Below the pieces are notes generated by a model, which had not been told where the DNA came from, ran no database searches, and saw only the letters and a list, made by a program, of their open reading frames with translations. From positions 110,564 to 174,563 of the forward strand of contig NZ_QGGR01000017.1 of NCBI RefSeq assembly GCF_003148685.1: DNA of 64,000 bases, given 5' to 3'. Shown here in pieces: positions 13,930-22,483 of the stretch. Numbering within the stretch: the first letter of the stretch is position 1; each line of letters begins with the position of its first letter. The stretch is from Actinoplanes xinjiangensis. GTDB lineage: Bacteria > Actinomycetota > Actinomycetes > Mycobacteriales > Micromonosporaceae. The position numbers were made by a program, and so were the translations under genes.

Positions 13930-16188
13930 TCAGGATTCCTTGAGGTATTCGGTCATCGCGATCGCCGCGGCGGCGGCGGCCTGATCAACCTCGGACACGG
14001 CGGCGGCCAGTACACCCGCGTCGACCGGGGTGGCGGCGAGCCGCTCCACCCGGGCGCAGGCGTCGGCCAGCGGCTGGGCGCCGAGCAGTGCGCTGGACGA
14101 CTTCAAGGTGTGCGCCACCGCGGCCAGCCGGTCGTTGCCGCCGGTGGCGAGGGCGGTGGCCATCGCCTGCCGGCGCCCGTCGAGCTCGCCCAGGAACATG
14201 TTGACGGTCATCGCCACCAACTCCCGTCCCTCCAGCTGCTCCTCCAGTTCGTGCAGCTGCGCCCGGGACAGGACGTCGGCCGGCACGGGAACCGCCGGTT
14301 CCACCGGATCCGCCGGTTGGGTCGGTTGGGTTGGCTGCGCCGGGGCGGTCAGGTACGGCTCCAGCGCCCGGCGCAGCTCCGGCAGGGTGATGGGCTTGGT
14401 CAGGTGACTGTTCATTCCGGCGTCCAGGCAGCGGTCCTGGTCCTCGGGCAGGGACGTCGCGGTCAGGGCGATGATCGGCACCCGGCTGCCGGCGGCACGG
14501 ACCGTACGGGTGGCCGCCGGTCCGTCCATCACCGGCATCTGCATGTCGAGCAGCGCCAGGTCGTACCGGGTTCCGCCGAGCAGCGCCGTCACCGCGGCCG
14601 CGCCGTCGGGCACGGTGTCGCACTCCACGCCCAGCACGCTGATCATCCGTTGCAGGACGGTGCGGTTGACCTCGTCGTCTTCGGCGAGCAGCACCCGGCC
14701 GGGCGGAAGCGGCTCCAGCGTCGCGGGCGTGGGCCGCGGTTCCGCATGCTGCTGGTGGAACGCGGCGGTGAGCCGGTCGAGTGTCACCGGGACGCTCAGT
14801 GTGCCGGCCCGGCCTGCGGCCCGCTGCGGGCCGGTAGAGCCGATCATGACGGTTCCGCCGGTGACCGGATCCGGTCGGGCATCGCACCTGAGCACCGGAG
14901 CGGTCCCGTGGTCGTCGCCGGTCCCGGCGCTGCCGTCTGGCCCCACCTGGACCGGTTCCGCACCGGTCGCGGCGACCAGCCAGGACAGCGCCAGCATCGA
15001 ACGCGCGCTCGGCGCGGCGACGGCGACCCGGCCCCGGACCGGCGGTGCGGAAGGTGTGCCGGGGTCGCCGCGATCCGGCAGAGGACGCAACGGCAGGCGT
15101 ACGGCCCACCGAAACCCGCCGAACTCCCCGGCAACCGCCCCGCTGCTGCCCGCGCCGCTTGAGGCCGCGCCGCCAACCACGGATGCGCCGGCCATGTCTG
15201 GGCCGCTGGTCATAGTCGCGCCGGTCGCGGAGAAGGCGTCAGCCCTGATGGCGGCGTCGCCGGTGATGGCTGGGACGGCGGTCAGAGCCGGGACGCCGGT
15301 CATGGTTGTGGTGCCGCCCATGGCGGCGGCCAGCCGACCGGCCAGGGCGAGACCGGCCCGCTCGTCCGAGGCGTACCCCGATGAAGGCTCCCCGTCGCCG
15401 GAGATCTCGATGCGGTAGGCGTCGGCCCCGTCGGTCTGTGCGGTGACCACGACCTCGCCGCCCGAGGACTCCCGAACGGCGTGTCCCACCACCGTGGTGA
15501 GGATCCGGCGCAGCACACCGTCGTCACCGTCGACCACGGCGGGCAGCCCGGGGGCCGGTGCCGCGAGCAGCAGGATCCCCCGTTCGCGGCACTCCGTGCG
15601 CATCGACTCGGCGACGTCCTCCAGAAGCCGGCGAAGCACCACCGGCCCGTTGTGCGGCGGTGGCGTCCCGGTCTCCAGGCGGGCGAGTTCGGCGAGGTCG
15701 TCGGCCAGTGCCTCCAGTCCGCGTACCGTCCGCTGGATGTCGTCGATCGTCTCCTGCGCGGCGGCGGGCAGTGCCTGGGCGCGCAGCAGTTCGACGGCCG
15801 AGGCCACGGCGGCGGCCGGGGTCCGGATCTGCGGCCCGAGGAGCCCGAGCAACTGGTCGCGGCCACTCTCGGCCGGGCCGGTCTCGACGGTGATCAGCCG
15901 GCGTCGTGCCCCACAGGTGCTCTCCAGTCCGGTGACCCGCAGCGTGGCGGTGACACCGGGATCGCACCGGCACGGTAGGGCGACGTCCGAGCCGGTACGC
16001 GCGTCGCGTACCGATGAGGGAAGTCGGTCGTGCCCCGGGCAGTCCGGACGCCCGCCGGACAACGTCTCGCCCTCGGCGGTGGCGGATCGCCGCCACCGTT
16101 CGTTGGCGACCAGGACGCGACCGCTGTCGTCGGCGATCGCGGCCGGGTACGGCAGCGCGTCGGCCAGGCTCCGTGCTGCGAAACTCAT
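13930..16188 (-). CDS. Degenerate hybrid histidine kinase: pseudo-kinase, receiver, HPt
   Basis: A 752-residue soluble protein. The N-terminus is PAS-like (SLADALPYPAAIADDSGRVL). The dimerisation region reads LLGLLGPQIRTPAAAV, where a kinase would have SHE/SHD, so the phospho-acceptor His is missing. The ATPase part lacks clear N and G boxes (VVGHAVRESSG, ISGDGEPSSGYAS). The receiver (LLDMQMPVMDG, Asp near 547) and the C-terminal HPt (VAHTLKSSSALLGA, His near 691) look intact. ATG 16188 has an AAGGGG site and follows the flippase stop by two bases. The hybrid kinase at 27390-29270 is a clear paralogue with a normal His. This protein probably works as a phosphotransfer hub rather than a kinase. 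Confidence 0.85.
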   Translation of the reverse strand: MSFAARSLADALPYPAAIADDSGRVLVANERWRRSATAEGETLSGGRPDCPGHDRLPSSVRDARTGSDVALPCRCDPGVTATLRVTGLESTCGARRRLITVETGPAESGRDQLLGLLGPQIRTPAAAVASAVELLRAQALPAAAQETIDDIQRTVRGLEALADDLAELARLETGTPPPHNGPVVLRRLLEDVAESMRTECRERGILLLAAPAPGLPAVVDGDDGVLRRILTTVVGHAVRESSGGEVVVTAQTDGADAYRIEISGDGEPSSGYASDERAGLALAGRLAAAMGGTTTMTGVPALTAVPAITGDAAIRADAFSATGATMTSGPDMAGASVVGGAASSGAGSSGAVAGEFGGFRWAVRLPLRPLPDRGDPGTPSAPPVRGRVAVAAPSARSMLALSWLVAATGAEPVQVGPDGSAGTGDDHGTAPVLRCDARPDPVTGGTVMIGSTGPQRAAGRAGTLSVPVTLDRLTAAFHQQHAEPRPTPATLEPLPPGRVLLAEDDEVNRTVLQRMISVLGVECDTVPDGAAAVTALLGGTRYDLALLDMQMPVMDGPAATRTVRAAGSRVPIIALTATSLPEDQDRCLDAGMNSHLTKPITLPELRRALEPYLTAPAQPTQPTQPADPVEPAVPVPADVLSRAQLHELEEQLEGRELVAMTVNMFLGELDGRRQAMATALATGGNDRLAAVAHTLKSSSALLGAQPLADACARVERLAATPVDAGVLAAAVSEVDQAAAAAAIAMTEYLKES

Positions 16189-16190
16189 GC

Positions 16191-17423
16191 TCAGACCCCT
16201 TGAAGAACCGGCGTACGGCGTGTCCAGGCCCGTCCCTCGACCACCGCGATCAGCAGCAGCGTGGGCAGCAGCGCGGCGGCCGAACAGGCGGCGATCTGGG
16301 CGGCCGAACCGTGCCACAGCTGGATCAGGCCGATCTCCAGGACGGCTCCGGCCCAGGGGACCAGTGTCGTCCAGGAGCGGCGGGCGAGGGCGGCGTTCGT
16401 CAGGACGGTCACCAGGGAGGTGAATCCGGCGACCCCGCTGAGCACCTGGACGAGCGTGGTCGCGCCGGCGTACCCGTCGCCGTAGAGGACGCTCAGCACG
16501 AGCGCCGGCACGGCCGCCACGACCGCCGCACCGAACAGGGCCGGCCCGGCGACCGCCGCCGACGCGCTGAGCAGCGTGCGGGCCCGGCCGGGGAGGCCGT
16601 GGGCGGCGACCAGGCGGGGGAAGACCGCCGCCATGATCGCCGCGGGCAGGGCCAGGACGGTCTTCGCCACGGTCGCCGCGGCGACGTAGGCACCGGATTC
16701 GGCGCCGGCCAGATGGTGCCGGGCGAGCAGCAGGTCGACCGTGGAGAACAGGAACAGGCCGGTCACCGCGACGGCCGCGCCACCCACCGCGCGGGGACGC
16801 AGCGTGGTGCCGGACCCCGCTTCGCGGTCGCGGACCAGGACACGGACCGACCAGGCCAGCGCGGCGACCTCGCTGACCAGGGTGGCGACGAGCGCGCCGG
16901 TGACACCGAAAGGCAGGGCGAGAGCGACACCGAGGATCAGGCGTACGGCCGTCGCGACCAGATAGGTGCCGGCCACCGCGGAGATCCGGCGGGTGCCGAG
17001 GAGCAGCCCGCGTGCGGTGGCGAGAAGAGCGGCGACGATGAGGTACGGGGCGAGTTGTGCCGCCCCGGCCATCCCGTCGAGGTGGAACCAGTCGCTGAGC
17101 AACGGCGCGCAGACCAGGGTGAGGACACCGGCCGGCAGGGTCCAGAGCGTCACCGCCCGCAGCGTGCCGAGGGTGGTCGCCCGTCCCGCTCCGTGTGCGG
17201 CCGCGTGCGCCGACGCCGCGGTCTGTAGCGCACCGAGCGGGATGCCGAGCATCACCATCGCGGCGAGGAGGGCGCCCAGGGCCCCGTAATCGGCCGGGTC
17301 GAGCATCCGGCCGACGAGGGCGTGGAAGGCCAGGTTGCCGGCGCTCTGCACGGCTACCGCGACGGCGATCGGCCCGGCGGCCCGGAGGAGCGCGCCGCCG
17401 GCACGCCTGTGGTCGAACTGCAC
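16191..17423 (-). CDS. Polysaccharide flippase-like membrane protein (MATE/Wzx type)
   Basis: A 410-residue, strongly hydrophobic protein with about 10-12 predicted membrane helices. It opens with AGPIAVAVAVQSAGNLAFHA and GRMLDPADYGALGALLAAMV; the 'DYGxLGxL' block is the hallmark of Wzx/oligosaccharide flippases. Such proteins move lipid-linked glycans across the membrane. A GTG start at 17423 is used. It is co-transcribed with the degenerate kinase gene and divergent from a P-loop kinase gene, in a region rich in glycosyltransferases, so export of a surface glycan is the likely job. Confidence 0.82.
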   Translation of the reverse strand: MQFDHRRAGGALLRAAGPIAVAVAVQSAGNLAFHALVGRMLDPADYGALGALLAAMVMLGIPLGALQTAASAHAAAHGAGRATTLGTLRAVTLWTLPAGVLTLVCAPLLSDWFHLDGMAGAAQLAPYLIVAALLATARGLLLGTRRISAVAGTYLVATAVRLILGVALALPFGVTGALVATLVSEVAALAWSVRVLVRDREAGSGTTLRPRAVGGAAVAVTGLFLFSTVDLLLARHHLAGAESGAYVAAATVAKTVLALPAAIMAAVFPRLVAAHGLPGRARTLLSASAAVAGPALFGAAVVAAVPALVLSVLYGDGYAGATTLVQVLSGVAGFTSLVTVLTNAALARRSWTTLVPWAGAVLEIGLIQLWHGSAAQIAACSAAALLPTLLLIAVVEGRAWTRRTPVLQGV

Positions 17424-17502
17424 GAGATCCCGTATCGGCCGGACGGCGGGGAAGCTGCTGATTTCGCCGAGGCGGCCGCGATTCTCCCGAACGTTCCTCG
17501 CG

Positions 17503-17530
17503 TTGGTGTGCTTCGGGCGTACTTATAGTT
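17503..17530 (+). promoter_or_regulatory. Candidate promoter in the divergent region
   Basis: TTGGTG at 17503-17508 and TATAGT at 17525-17530 are 16 bases apart in an unusually A+T-rich patch. The -10 lies only two bases before the ATG at 17533. Transcription would therefore begin inside the first codons, unless the real start is further downstream (for example Met near 17605). Moderate support only. Confidence 0.35.
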
Positions 17531-17532
17531 AT

Positions 17533-19116
17533 ATGTCCGGGAAAATAGTTTCAGAGTCGGTAGGCCGCCGCGTCACGGATCGCACCGAGGTGCTGAACTC
17601 CGTGATGGCCGCCCTCGACGGCACCGGAGAACACTGGGCCTGGCAGGGAGCCTCCGGCGCGCCGGAGCGGTGGGCGGCCGACACCGGGCCCACCGACCTG
17701 GACGTCTGGTGCGCGACGGACCGGCAGGGGTCCGACCCGGTGGCCGACCTGGCCCGCGCCCACCCGTGTGCGGTGGTCGCCGACGCCGCCGATCCGCGCC
17801 GGCTGCGCCACACCGGTGTCGCGGTGCTGACCACCACCGGTCTCGGCGTCGTCGACTTCACCCTCGGTGACCTGCGGGTCGGCCCGGTCCTGCTGGTCCC
17901 CGCCGCCGAGGTCACCGTCGACCGCGCCGGTCACCGCCTGACCGGCGCCGCCGCAACCGCCGACCTGCTGGTACGCCCGGTGCTGCGGGGCCGGATACCC
18001 GGCCCGGAACGCCTGGACGAGGCCCGCGACGCGTGGGCCGCCGCGGAACCGGACCAGCGGGCCTCGCTGGCGCGCCGGCTCACCGGTCAACTCGGCGCGA
18101 CGGTCGCCGCGGACCTGATCGCGGTCGCGGGAGGCGCCCGGCCCGACCCCGGACTCCCGCGCCGTGCCCGGCTCCGGCTGGCGGCCCGCAGTCTCGCACC
18201 CGGCGCCATCGGCGCTACGTGGGCACAGCGGCGCGGCATCCTGCCCGCCGGCCCGGCCGCCGGACCGCTGGGCCTGCGAACCCGGGGAGTCGTCGTCGCC
18301 CTGGTCGGCACCGACGGCGCCGGCAAGTCCACCGTCGCGGCCATGCTCGGCGACCGTCTGCGGGCCCGGGGTTTCCAGACCTCGCCGGCCTACTTCGGGA
18401 TGGCCCGGGGCAACCTGCCGGGCATAGCCCTGGCCCGCCGCCTCCTGAACGTCGGCTCCACCGCCCCGTCGCCCACCGCCCACCCTCAACCGTCCTCCGG
18501 TTCGGATCCCGCGCCGTCCTCCGGTACGGATCCCGGATCGCCCTCCGCCGCCGCTCACGCCCAGTCGCCCCAGACGGGCCACACATCGTCGGCCGAACCG
18601 AAGCCCCCGCAAACGGTCGGAGTGGAGTCCGTGCCGGTTGCCGGAGCAGAGTCCGCGCCGGTGGCCGGAGGTAAGAGCGGTCTGGACCACAGCCGGCTGC
18701 GTCGGGTGGCCGCCTGGTACTACGCGGGTGAATACGGCTGGCGTTACCTGCGTGACGTCCTGCCGGCGCTGGTTCGAGGCCGGGTGGTGATCGCCGACCG
18801 ATGGGTCTACGACCTGCGTGAGTCGCCGTGGCCGGGGTCGCCGGCGGCCCGGATCGCCGAGTTGCTCGTGCCCGCGCCGGATCTGCTGGTACTGCCCGAT
18901 GCACCGATCGACGTCATCCACCGCCGGAAACCCGAGCGCAGCCTCGCCGAACAGAAGGAGCAGCAGGAACGCTTCCACCGGCTGCTTGCCGAGCGGCCCG
19001 CCCGTTGTGCCGAGCTGCTGATCGACACCTCCGGTTCAACCGCCGGCGAGGAGATCACGAACCTGGTTGCGGCGGTGATCGAAGCAGCACACAGCCCCCG
19101 GCGCCGCCACCGCTAG
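17533..19116 (+). CDS. P-loop kinase (thymidylate-kinase-like) with an extra N-terminal domain
   Basis: A protein of about 527 residues. Residues 1-250 form a domain with GPTDLDVWCAT and VVDFTLGDLRVGP, faintly like nucleotidyltransferase-fold proteins. A Walker A motif (VGTDGAGKSTVAAML) lies near 258, and the C-terminal half (VVIADRWVYDLRESPWPG, DRxxxD type) matches thymidylate-kinase-like proteins. Between them, about residues 310-385 form a Ser/Pro/Gly-rich, repetitive insert. Such kinases linked to glycan loci are known, but the substrate is not evident. The ATG at 17533 lies next to a promoter-like AT patch, so the start may be wrong. Confidence 0.75.
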   Translation: MSGKIVSESVGRRVTDRTEVLNSVMAALDGTGEHWAWQGASGAPERWAADTGPTDLDVWCATDRQGSDPVADLARAHPCAVVADAADPRRLRHTGVAVLTTTGLGVVDFTLGDLRVGPVLLVPAAEVTVDRAGHRLTGAAATADLLVRPVLRGRIPGPERLDEARDAWAAAEPDQRASLARRLTGQLGATVAADLIAVAGGARPDPGLPRRARLRLAARSLAPGAIGATWAQRRGILPAGPAAGPLGLRTRGVVVALVGTDGAGKSTVAAMLGDRLRARGFQTSPAYFGMARGNLPGIALARRLLNVGSTAPSPTAHPQPSSGSDPAPSSGTDPGSPSAAAHAQSPQTGHTSSAEPKPPQTVGVESVPVAGAESAPVAGGKSGLDHSRLRRVAAWYYAGEYGWRYLRDVLPALVRGRVVIADRWVYDLRESPWPGSPAARIAELLVPAPDLLVLPDAPIDVIHRRKPERSLAEQKEQQERFHRLLAERPARCAELLIDTSGSTAGEEITNLVAAVIEAAHSPRRRHR

Positions 19117-19311
19117 ACAGCTTTCGGCGTGAGGCTCCCGTTTCCGCATGTGAGTCGGGGCGGGGACGGCGATGAGCTGCAGACATGTGGTGGTTACTGC
19201 GCAATGGGAGTTTCGTCCCATATTCGGCGGCTTTGCGCCGGCAGCATCAAGAACGGCCGGCATCAGGACCGGCGGCATCTGGCCGAGGCCGGTGGTCTGC
19301 GAGCGGCGACG

Positions 19312-19443
19312 GGAGCACACGCAGCGCTTGTGCGGGCTCCTGCCGTCGTCATGACCCGGTTGAGCGCACACAATCCGCGGATCGTGTGCGCTGGTGCGTG
19401 TCATGACGTATGGCCGAGCCCACGTTGAGCGATTGTGGGTGCT
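19312..19443. repeat. Cluster of three hairpin repeats (family shared with 63401-63530)
   Basis: Three inverted repeats are spaced by about 20-25 bases. The best, 19363-19392, is a 30-bp palindrome with one mismatched pair: arms AGCGCACAC and GTGTGCGCT around ATCCGCGGAT. The flanking ones have arms GGAGC/GCTCC (19312-19340) and CCCAC/GTGGG (19417-19443). The spacers carry a GTCATGAC-like motif. A related cluster lies 44 kb away. Confidence 0.75.
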
Positions 19444-19486
19444 GACCACCGTTGCCGGTGATCTGCGGCGCGTCGACCATCTCGCC

Positions 19487-19531
19487 CGGAACCGGCGGAA
19501 CCGGCGGAACCGGCGGAACCAGCTGAACCGG
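19487..19531. repeat. 9-nt tandem repeats (CGGAACCGG)
   Basis: About five copies of CGGAACCGG, the last two degenerate, within the gene-free region. The unit keeps a three-base period, but no credible protein is encoded. Confidence 0.75.
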
Positions 19532-20033
19532 TGGCGCCGGTGGCGCCGCGGAACCGGCCGCGCGGCGGCGCCGGCAGGCACAGCGGAGTCGGCGACGCGG
19601 CCGAGCTGGCTGACGTGCGGAACCGGAGGCGCGGCCGAAACCGGCGGACGGCCGGAGTTGGCAGGCGCGGCGGAGCCAGCAGGCACGGCGAAACCGGCAG
19701 GCATAAAACGGAACTGGCGGAATCGGCGGTGCGGCGGGGCGGGCACGCGTGGCAGAACGGGCAGGTGCGGCGGAATTGCCGGAACGGGCCGCGCCGGTCT
19801 CGGTCGTCGTGTCGTGGCGTCGTTGTGGGCGGGCCGGCGTTCGGCCGGCGGCGCCGGTCGTCGTTCAGCACGGTTCTCCGGCCGCTGGAAGGCGACCGGG
19901 CGACGGTGTGCCCGTGGCCCACGAGGTCGCCGCCACCGCGGCGCGCCGGTTCCGCGGGGGACGGCGGAGCCGGCGGTGTGGAGATCGCCGGCGGGATTCA
20001 CGGCGGGTGGCGGGTGGCGAGGGCGACCGGCGG

Positions 20034-20717
20034 TCAGGGTTCGAAGCGGTACCCGACGCCACGGAGGGTTCGGATGTGGCGGGGAGCCGACGCGGATTCG
20101 CCGAGTTTGCGGCGCAGGTTGCCGACGTGCACGTCGATGATGTGGTCGTCGCCGAAGAAGTTGTCGCCCCAGACGTGTTCCAGCAGCTGGGGGCGGGTGA
20201 AGGTGCGACGCGGCGCGGACGAGAGCAGGTCCAGCAGATCGAATTCGATCTTGGTCAGCTCGATCACCGTGCCGGTTCGGGACACCTCCCGTACCTCCAG
20301 GTCGATGCGCAGCTCGCCGTATTCGCGGACGGCTTCGCGGCGGGCCTGGACGGTGGCCCGGGGGCGCCGGCGCATCGCCTGGATGCGGGCGGCGAGTTCG
20401 CGGGGGGAGAACGGCTTGGTGACGTAGTCGTCGGCGCCGACCGAGAGACCGACCACCTTGTCGAGTTCGTCGGTGCGGCCGGTCACCATGATGATGTACG
20501 CGTCGGTGAACTGCCTGATCTGCCGGCAGACCTCGATGCCGTCGAAGTCGGGCAGGCCGAGGTCCAGGATGGCGAGCTCGGGCCGTTGCTTCTGCGCCTG
20601 CTGGACGGCCTCCTGGCCGTCACCGGCGGGCACCACCTCGAAGCCCTCCTTCTCCAGCAGATGACGGCAGATCATCATGAACTCGGGGGAGTCCTCGACG
20701 ACGAGCGCTCGTGGCAT
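20034..20717 (-). CDS. OmpR/PhoP-family response regulator
   Basis: About 227 residues: a receiver domain with acidic pocket (VVEDS), phospho-acceptor Asp in LAILDLGLPDFDG (near residue 50) and Lys in VTKPF, then an OmpR-type winged helix (ELTKIEFDLLDLL, HIIDVHVGNLRRKLGE, RTLRGVGYRFEP). GGAGG lies ten bases before the ATG at 20717 and four before an in-frame GTG at 20723; the ATG spacing is better. No kinase gene adjoins it, but two kinases and a phosphotransfer protein lie in the same locus. The 11-nt direct repeats upstream of several neighbouring genes are the type of operator this family binds. Confidence 0.92.
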   Translation of the reverse strand: MPRALVVEDSPEFMMICRHLLEKEGFEVVPAGDGQEAVQQAQKQRPELAILDLGLPDFDGIEVCRQIRQFTDAYIIMVTGRTDELDKVVGLSVGADDYVTKPFSPRELAARIQAMRRRPRATVQARREAVREYGELRIDLEVREVSRTGTVIELTKIEFDLLDLLSSAPRRTFTRPQLLEHVWGDNFFGDDHIIDVHVGNLRRKLGESASAPRHIRTLRGVGYRFEP

Positions 20718-20805
20718 GGTCACGGCACCTCCGATGGCGATGGAATGGCGGGCAGATCTCTCATCGGCCGCGCGGCGGCGGATCCAAGGTTGTGCGGGGC
20801 CGGGA

Positions 20806-21285
20806 TCAGGCGTGGACGGCGGATCCCTCGCGGGCCTGGTGCAGCAGCTCGACGAAGCCGTACGCGTCGATCTCGGCGGCGCTGTCGACGTCGAGGACGG
20901 CGACCCACCGGCCGGAGGTGACCGGGGAACCGGCCCGCAGCGACATGCTCAGGTCGGTGTCGTCGGCGCGGACGAACCGGGTCAGGGGCAGGCCGTTGAC
21001 CTCGTCGGCGGCGAGGGCGGCGGCGTCGGCCACGCCGACCACCTCGAAGCTGATGCACTGGGCGTACAGGGCCTCGGACAGCCGCTCGACGACGTTGCGG
21101 ACCGCGGCGGGGCAGCCGTGCACCGGCAGGACCAGGGTCAGATCGACGCCGGTCTGGCCGAGGCCGGGAACGACGGCGGCGGTGGCGATGAAGGCCGGGG
21201 CGGCGGCGGGGGCGGTGGAGAAGGCCGGGGCGGGGGCGGTGAACGCGGGGAGGGCGGCGGTGGCGGTGAGCTGCGAGTTCGTCAT
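20806..21285 (-). CDS. Truncated glycosyltransferase-2-like protein
   Basis: A 159-residue protein. After an Ala-rich leader, residues about 57-145 align by eye with the first half of GT-A glycosyltransferases: VDLTLVLPVHGCPAAVRNVV corresponds to ELTVVVPFYNCGPVVARTI in the GT at 38410-39222, and VAVLDVDSAAEID to its DAD strand. It then stops where the acceptor-binding half should begin. The reading frame is intact and ends cleanly, so it may be a functional remnant (a regulatory or partner subunit) or an early pseudogene. Three 11-nt repeats lie 21 bases before its ATG. Confidence 0.6.
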   Translation of the reverse strand: MTNSQLTATAALPAFTAPAPAFSTAPAAAPAFIATAAVVPGLGQTGVDLTLVLPVHGCPAAVRNVVERLSEALYAQCISFEVVGVADAAALAADEVNGLPLTRFVRADDTDLSMSLRAGSPVTSGRWVAVLDVDSAAEIDAYGFVELLHQAREGSAVHA

Positions 21286-21306
21286 GCACTGAGGATGGCG
21301 GCCCAA

Positions 21307-21339
21307 CCTCAACTCCGGCTCATCCCGATGTCAAGCGGT
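21307..21339 (-). promoter_or_regulatory. Three contiguous 11-nt direct repeats (TCA core)
   Basis: CCTCAACTCCG, GCTCATCCCGA and TGTCAAGCGGT follow each other without gaps, all with TCA at positions 3-5. They lie 21 bases upstream of the ATG of the truncated glycosyltransferase and run into the 3' end of the preceding gene. The pattern resembles PhoP-type boxes of actinomycetes (11-nt units with a GTTCA core). Confidence 0.6.
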
Positions 21340-22483
21340 GGGCAAGGCCGCCGGTGAGTGCCCGGTAGGCCGCCGCGGCCCGGTCGGTGGCCTGCTCCCA
21401 GCCCATGTGGTCGCGGGCGGACTCCCGGCCGGCGACGGCGTAGCGGCGCCACGCCACCTCGTCGGTGAGCAGGCTGATCAGGGCGCGGGCGAGGGCCGGC
21501 GGGTCGGCGGGCGGGACGGACAGGCCGTTCACCCCGGGTTCCAGGACGGCGCGGACGCAGGCGACGTCGGTGCCCACCACCGGCAGGCCCACCGCCATCG
21601 CCTCGACCAGTGCCATCGCCGGCGGCGAGGTGGTGTAGTCGAACTTGAACGGCCACGTCCCGACCTGGGCCGCGGCGAACTCACCGAGCAGGTCCGGGAC
21701 CGGTTCGGTGACGACGTCGATCGCCGCACCGGCCGAGCCGGCCCGGGCCAGGATGGCGGGCAGTTCGGGGCGGGGGATCAGGAGCAGCCGCAGCCGTACG
21801 CCGGGGACGCGCTCGCGGACCGCGGGAAACGCGTCGAGCAGCGTGTCGAGCCCCCGCACCGTCTCGGCCCGGCCGGCGAACACGATCACCGGCGACTCCC
21901 GGTCGAAGCGGGCACGGCGTTCGTCGTCGGGGGCGCCACAGGCGTACCGCACGATCGACGGCCCGCCGGGGCGCCCGAGCCGGTCCTCGACCCTCGGGTC
22001 GGGGGTGAGGATCGTGGTGACGCCGGCCCGGCGCAGTGCCGCGGCGGCCAGCGGCGGCGGCAGCACCGTGGTGGCCGCGACCCGGGGCCGCAGCACGTTC
22101 GACGCCCACATCTCGGCCAGGGTGCCGCGGCGCCAGGCGCGCGGGCCGGGCAGGGTGGGCCAGGCGTAGACGGTCAGCAGTTTCGGGTACGGCCGCAGCG
22201 CCGGGTGCAGGGCCAGCAGCGGCCCGAGCGCGCCGGCGTGCACGTGGACCAGGTCGGGGCGCATCCCGGCGAGCACACCGGCCAGCTCGGCCGCCCGGCC
22301 CAGGGGGAACGTCTCCAGCGAGCCGCCCAGCTCGTGCGTGCCGGCGAAGACCTGCCCGCCGTCGACGACGTGGGTGGTGATCAGGTGGTGCTCGCCGGGC
22401 ACCCGTCGGACGGTCTCGGTGACGGTACGCCCCATCGCCTCCCGCCCGGAGAACTCGGAGATGACGTGGGCGACCCGGGTCAT
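21320..22483 (-). CDS. Family 4 glycosyltransferase
   Basis: A 387-residue GT-B enzyme. The N-terminal half has VAHVISEFSGREAMGRTV and LVHVHAGALGPLLAL. The nucleotide-sugar half has VIVFAGRAETVRGLDTLL and ALVEAMAVGLPVVGTDVACV, the usual donor-binding block of GT4 retaining enzymes. Its ATG overlaps the stop of the upstream GT2 gene (ATGA), so the pair is coupled. It probably adds a sugar to the surface glycan made by this locus; donor and acceptor are unknown. Confidence 0.88.
   Translation of the reverse strand: MTRVAHVISEFSGREAMGRTVTETVRRVPGEHHLITTHVVDGGQVFAGTHELGGSLETFPLGRAAELAGVLAGMRPDLVHVHAGALGPLLALHPALRPYPKLLTVYAWPTLPGPRAWRRGTLAEMWASNVLRPRVAATTVLPPPLAAAALRRAGVTTILTPDPRVEDRLGRPGGPSIVRYACGAPDDERRARFDRESPVIVFAGRAETVRGLDTLLDAFPAVRERVPGVRLRLLLIPRPELPAILARAGSAGAAIDVVTEPVPDLLGEFAAAQVGTWPFKFDYTTSPPAMALVEAMAVGLPVVGTDVACVRAVLEPGVNGLSVPPADPPALARALISLLTDEVAWRRYAVAGRESARDHMGWEQATDRAAAAYRALTGGLAHRLTSG

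Larger units (their letters stand above)
19117..20033. other. 917-bp region without a convincing gene
   Basis: Several open frames cross this stretch, but all are Arg/Gly/Pro-rich, have no family resemblance and lack ribosome-binding sites. It holds a cluster of inverted repeats (19312-19443), a run of CGGAACCGG 9-mers (about 19487-19531) and a long degenerate GGCGGAAC-rich stretch. It looks like decayed or repeat-expanded intergenic DNA between two convergent genes. Confidence 0.7.

Noticed and set aside
19312..19443. Hairpin cluster considered as a simple terminator for the P-loop kinase gene
   Set aside because: It begins about 195 bases after the stop, contains three spaced hairpins and has a relative 44 kb away; a repeat family fits better, although some termination effect is possible.
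19394..20140. Possible Arg-rich protein in the gene-free region
   Set aside because: Composition is dominated by short CGGAACCGG-type repeats, it runs into the response regulator gene on the other strand, and it has no family resemblance.
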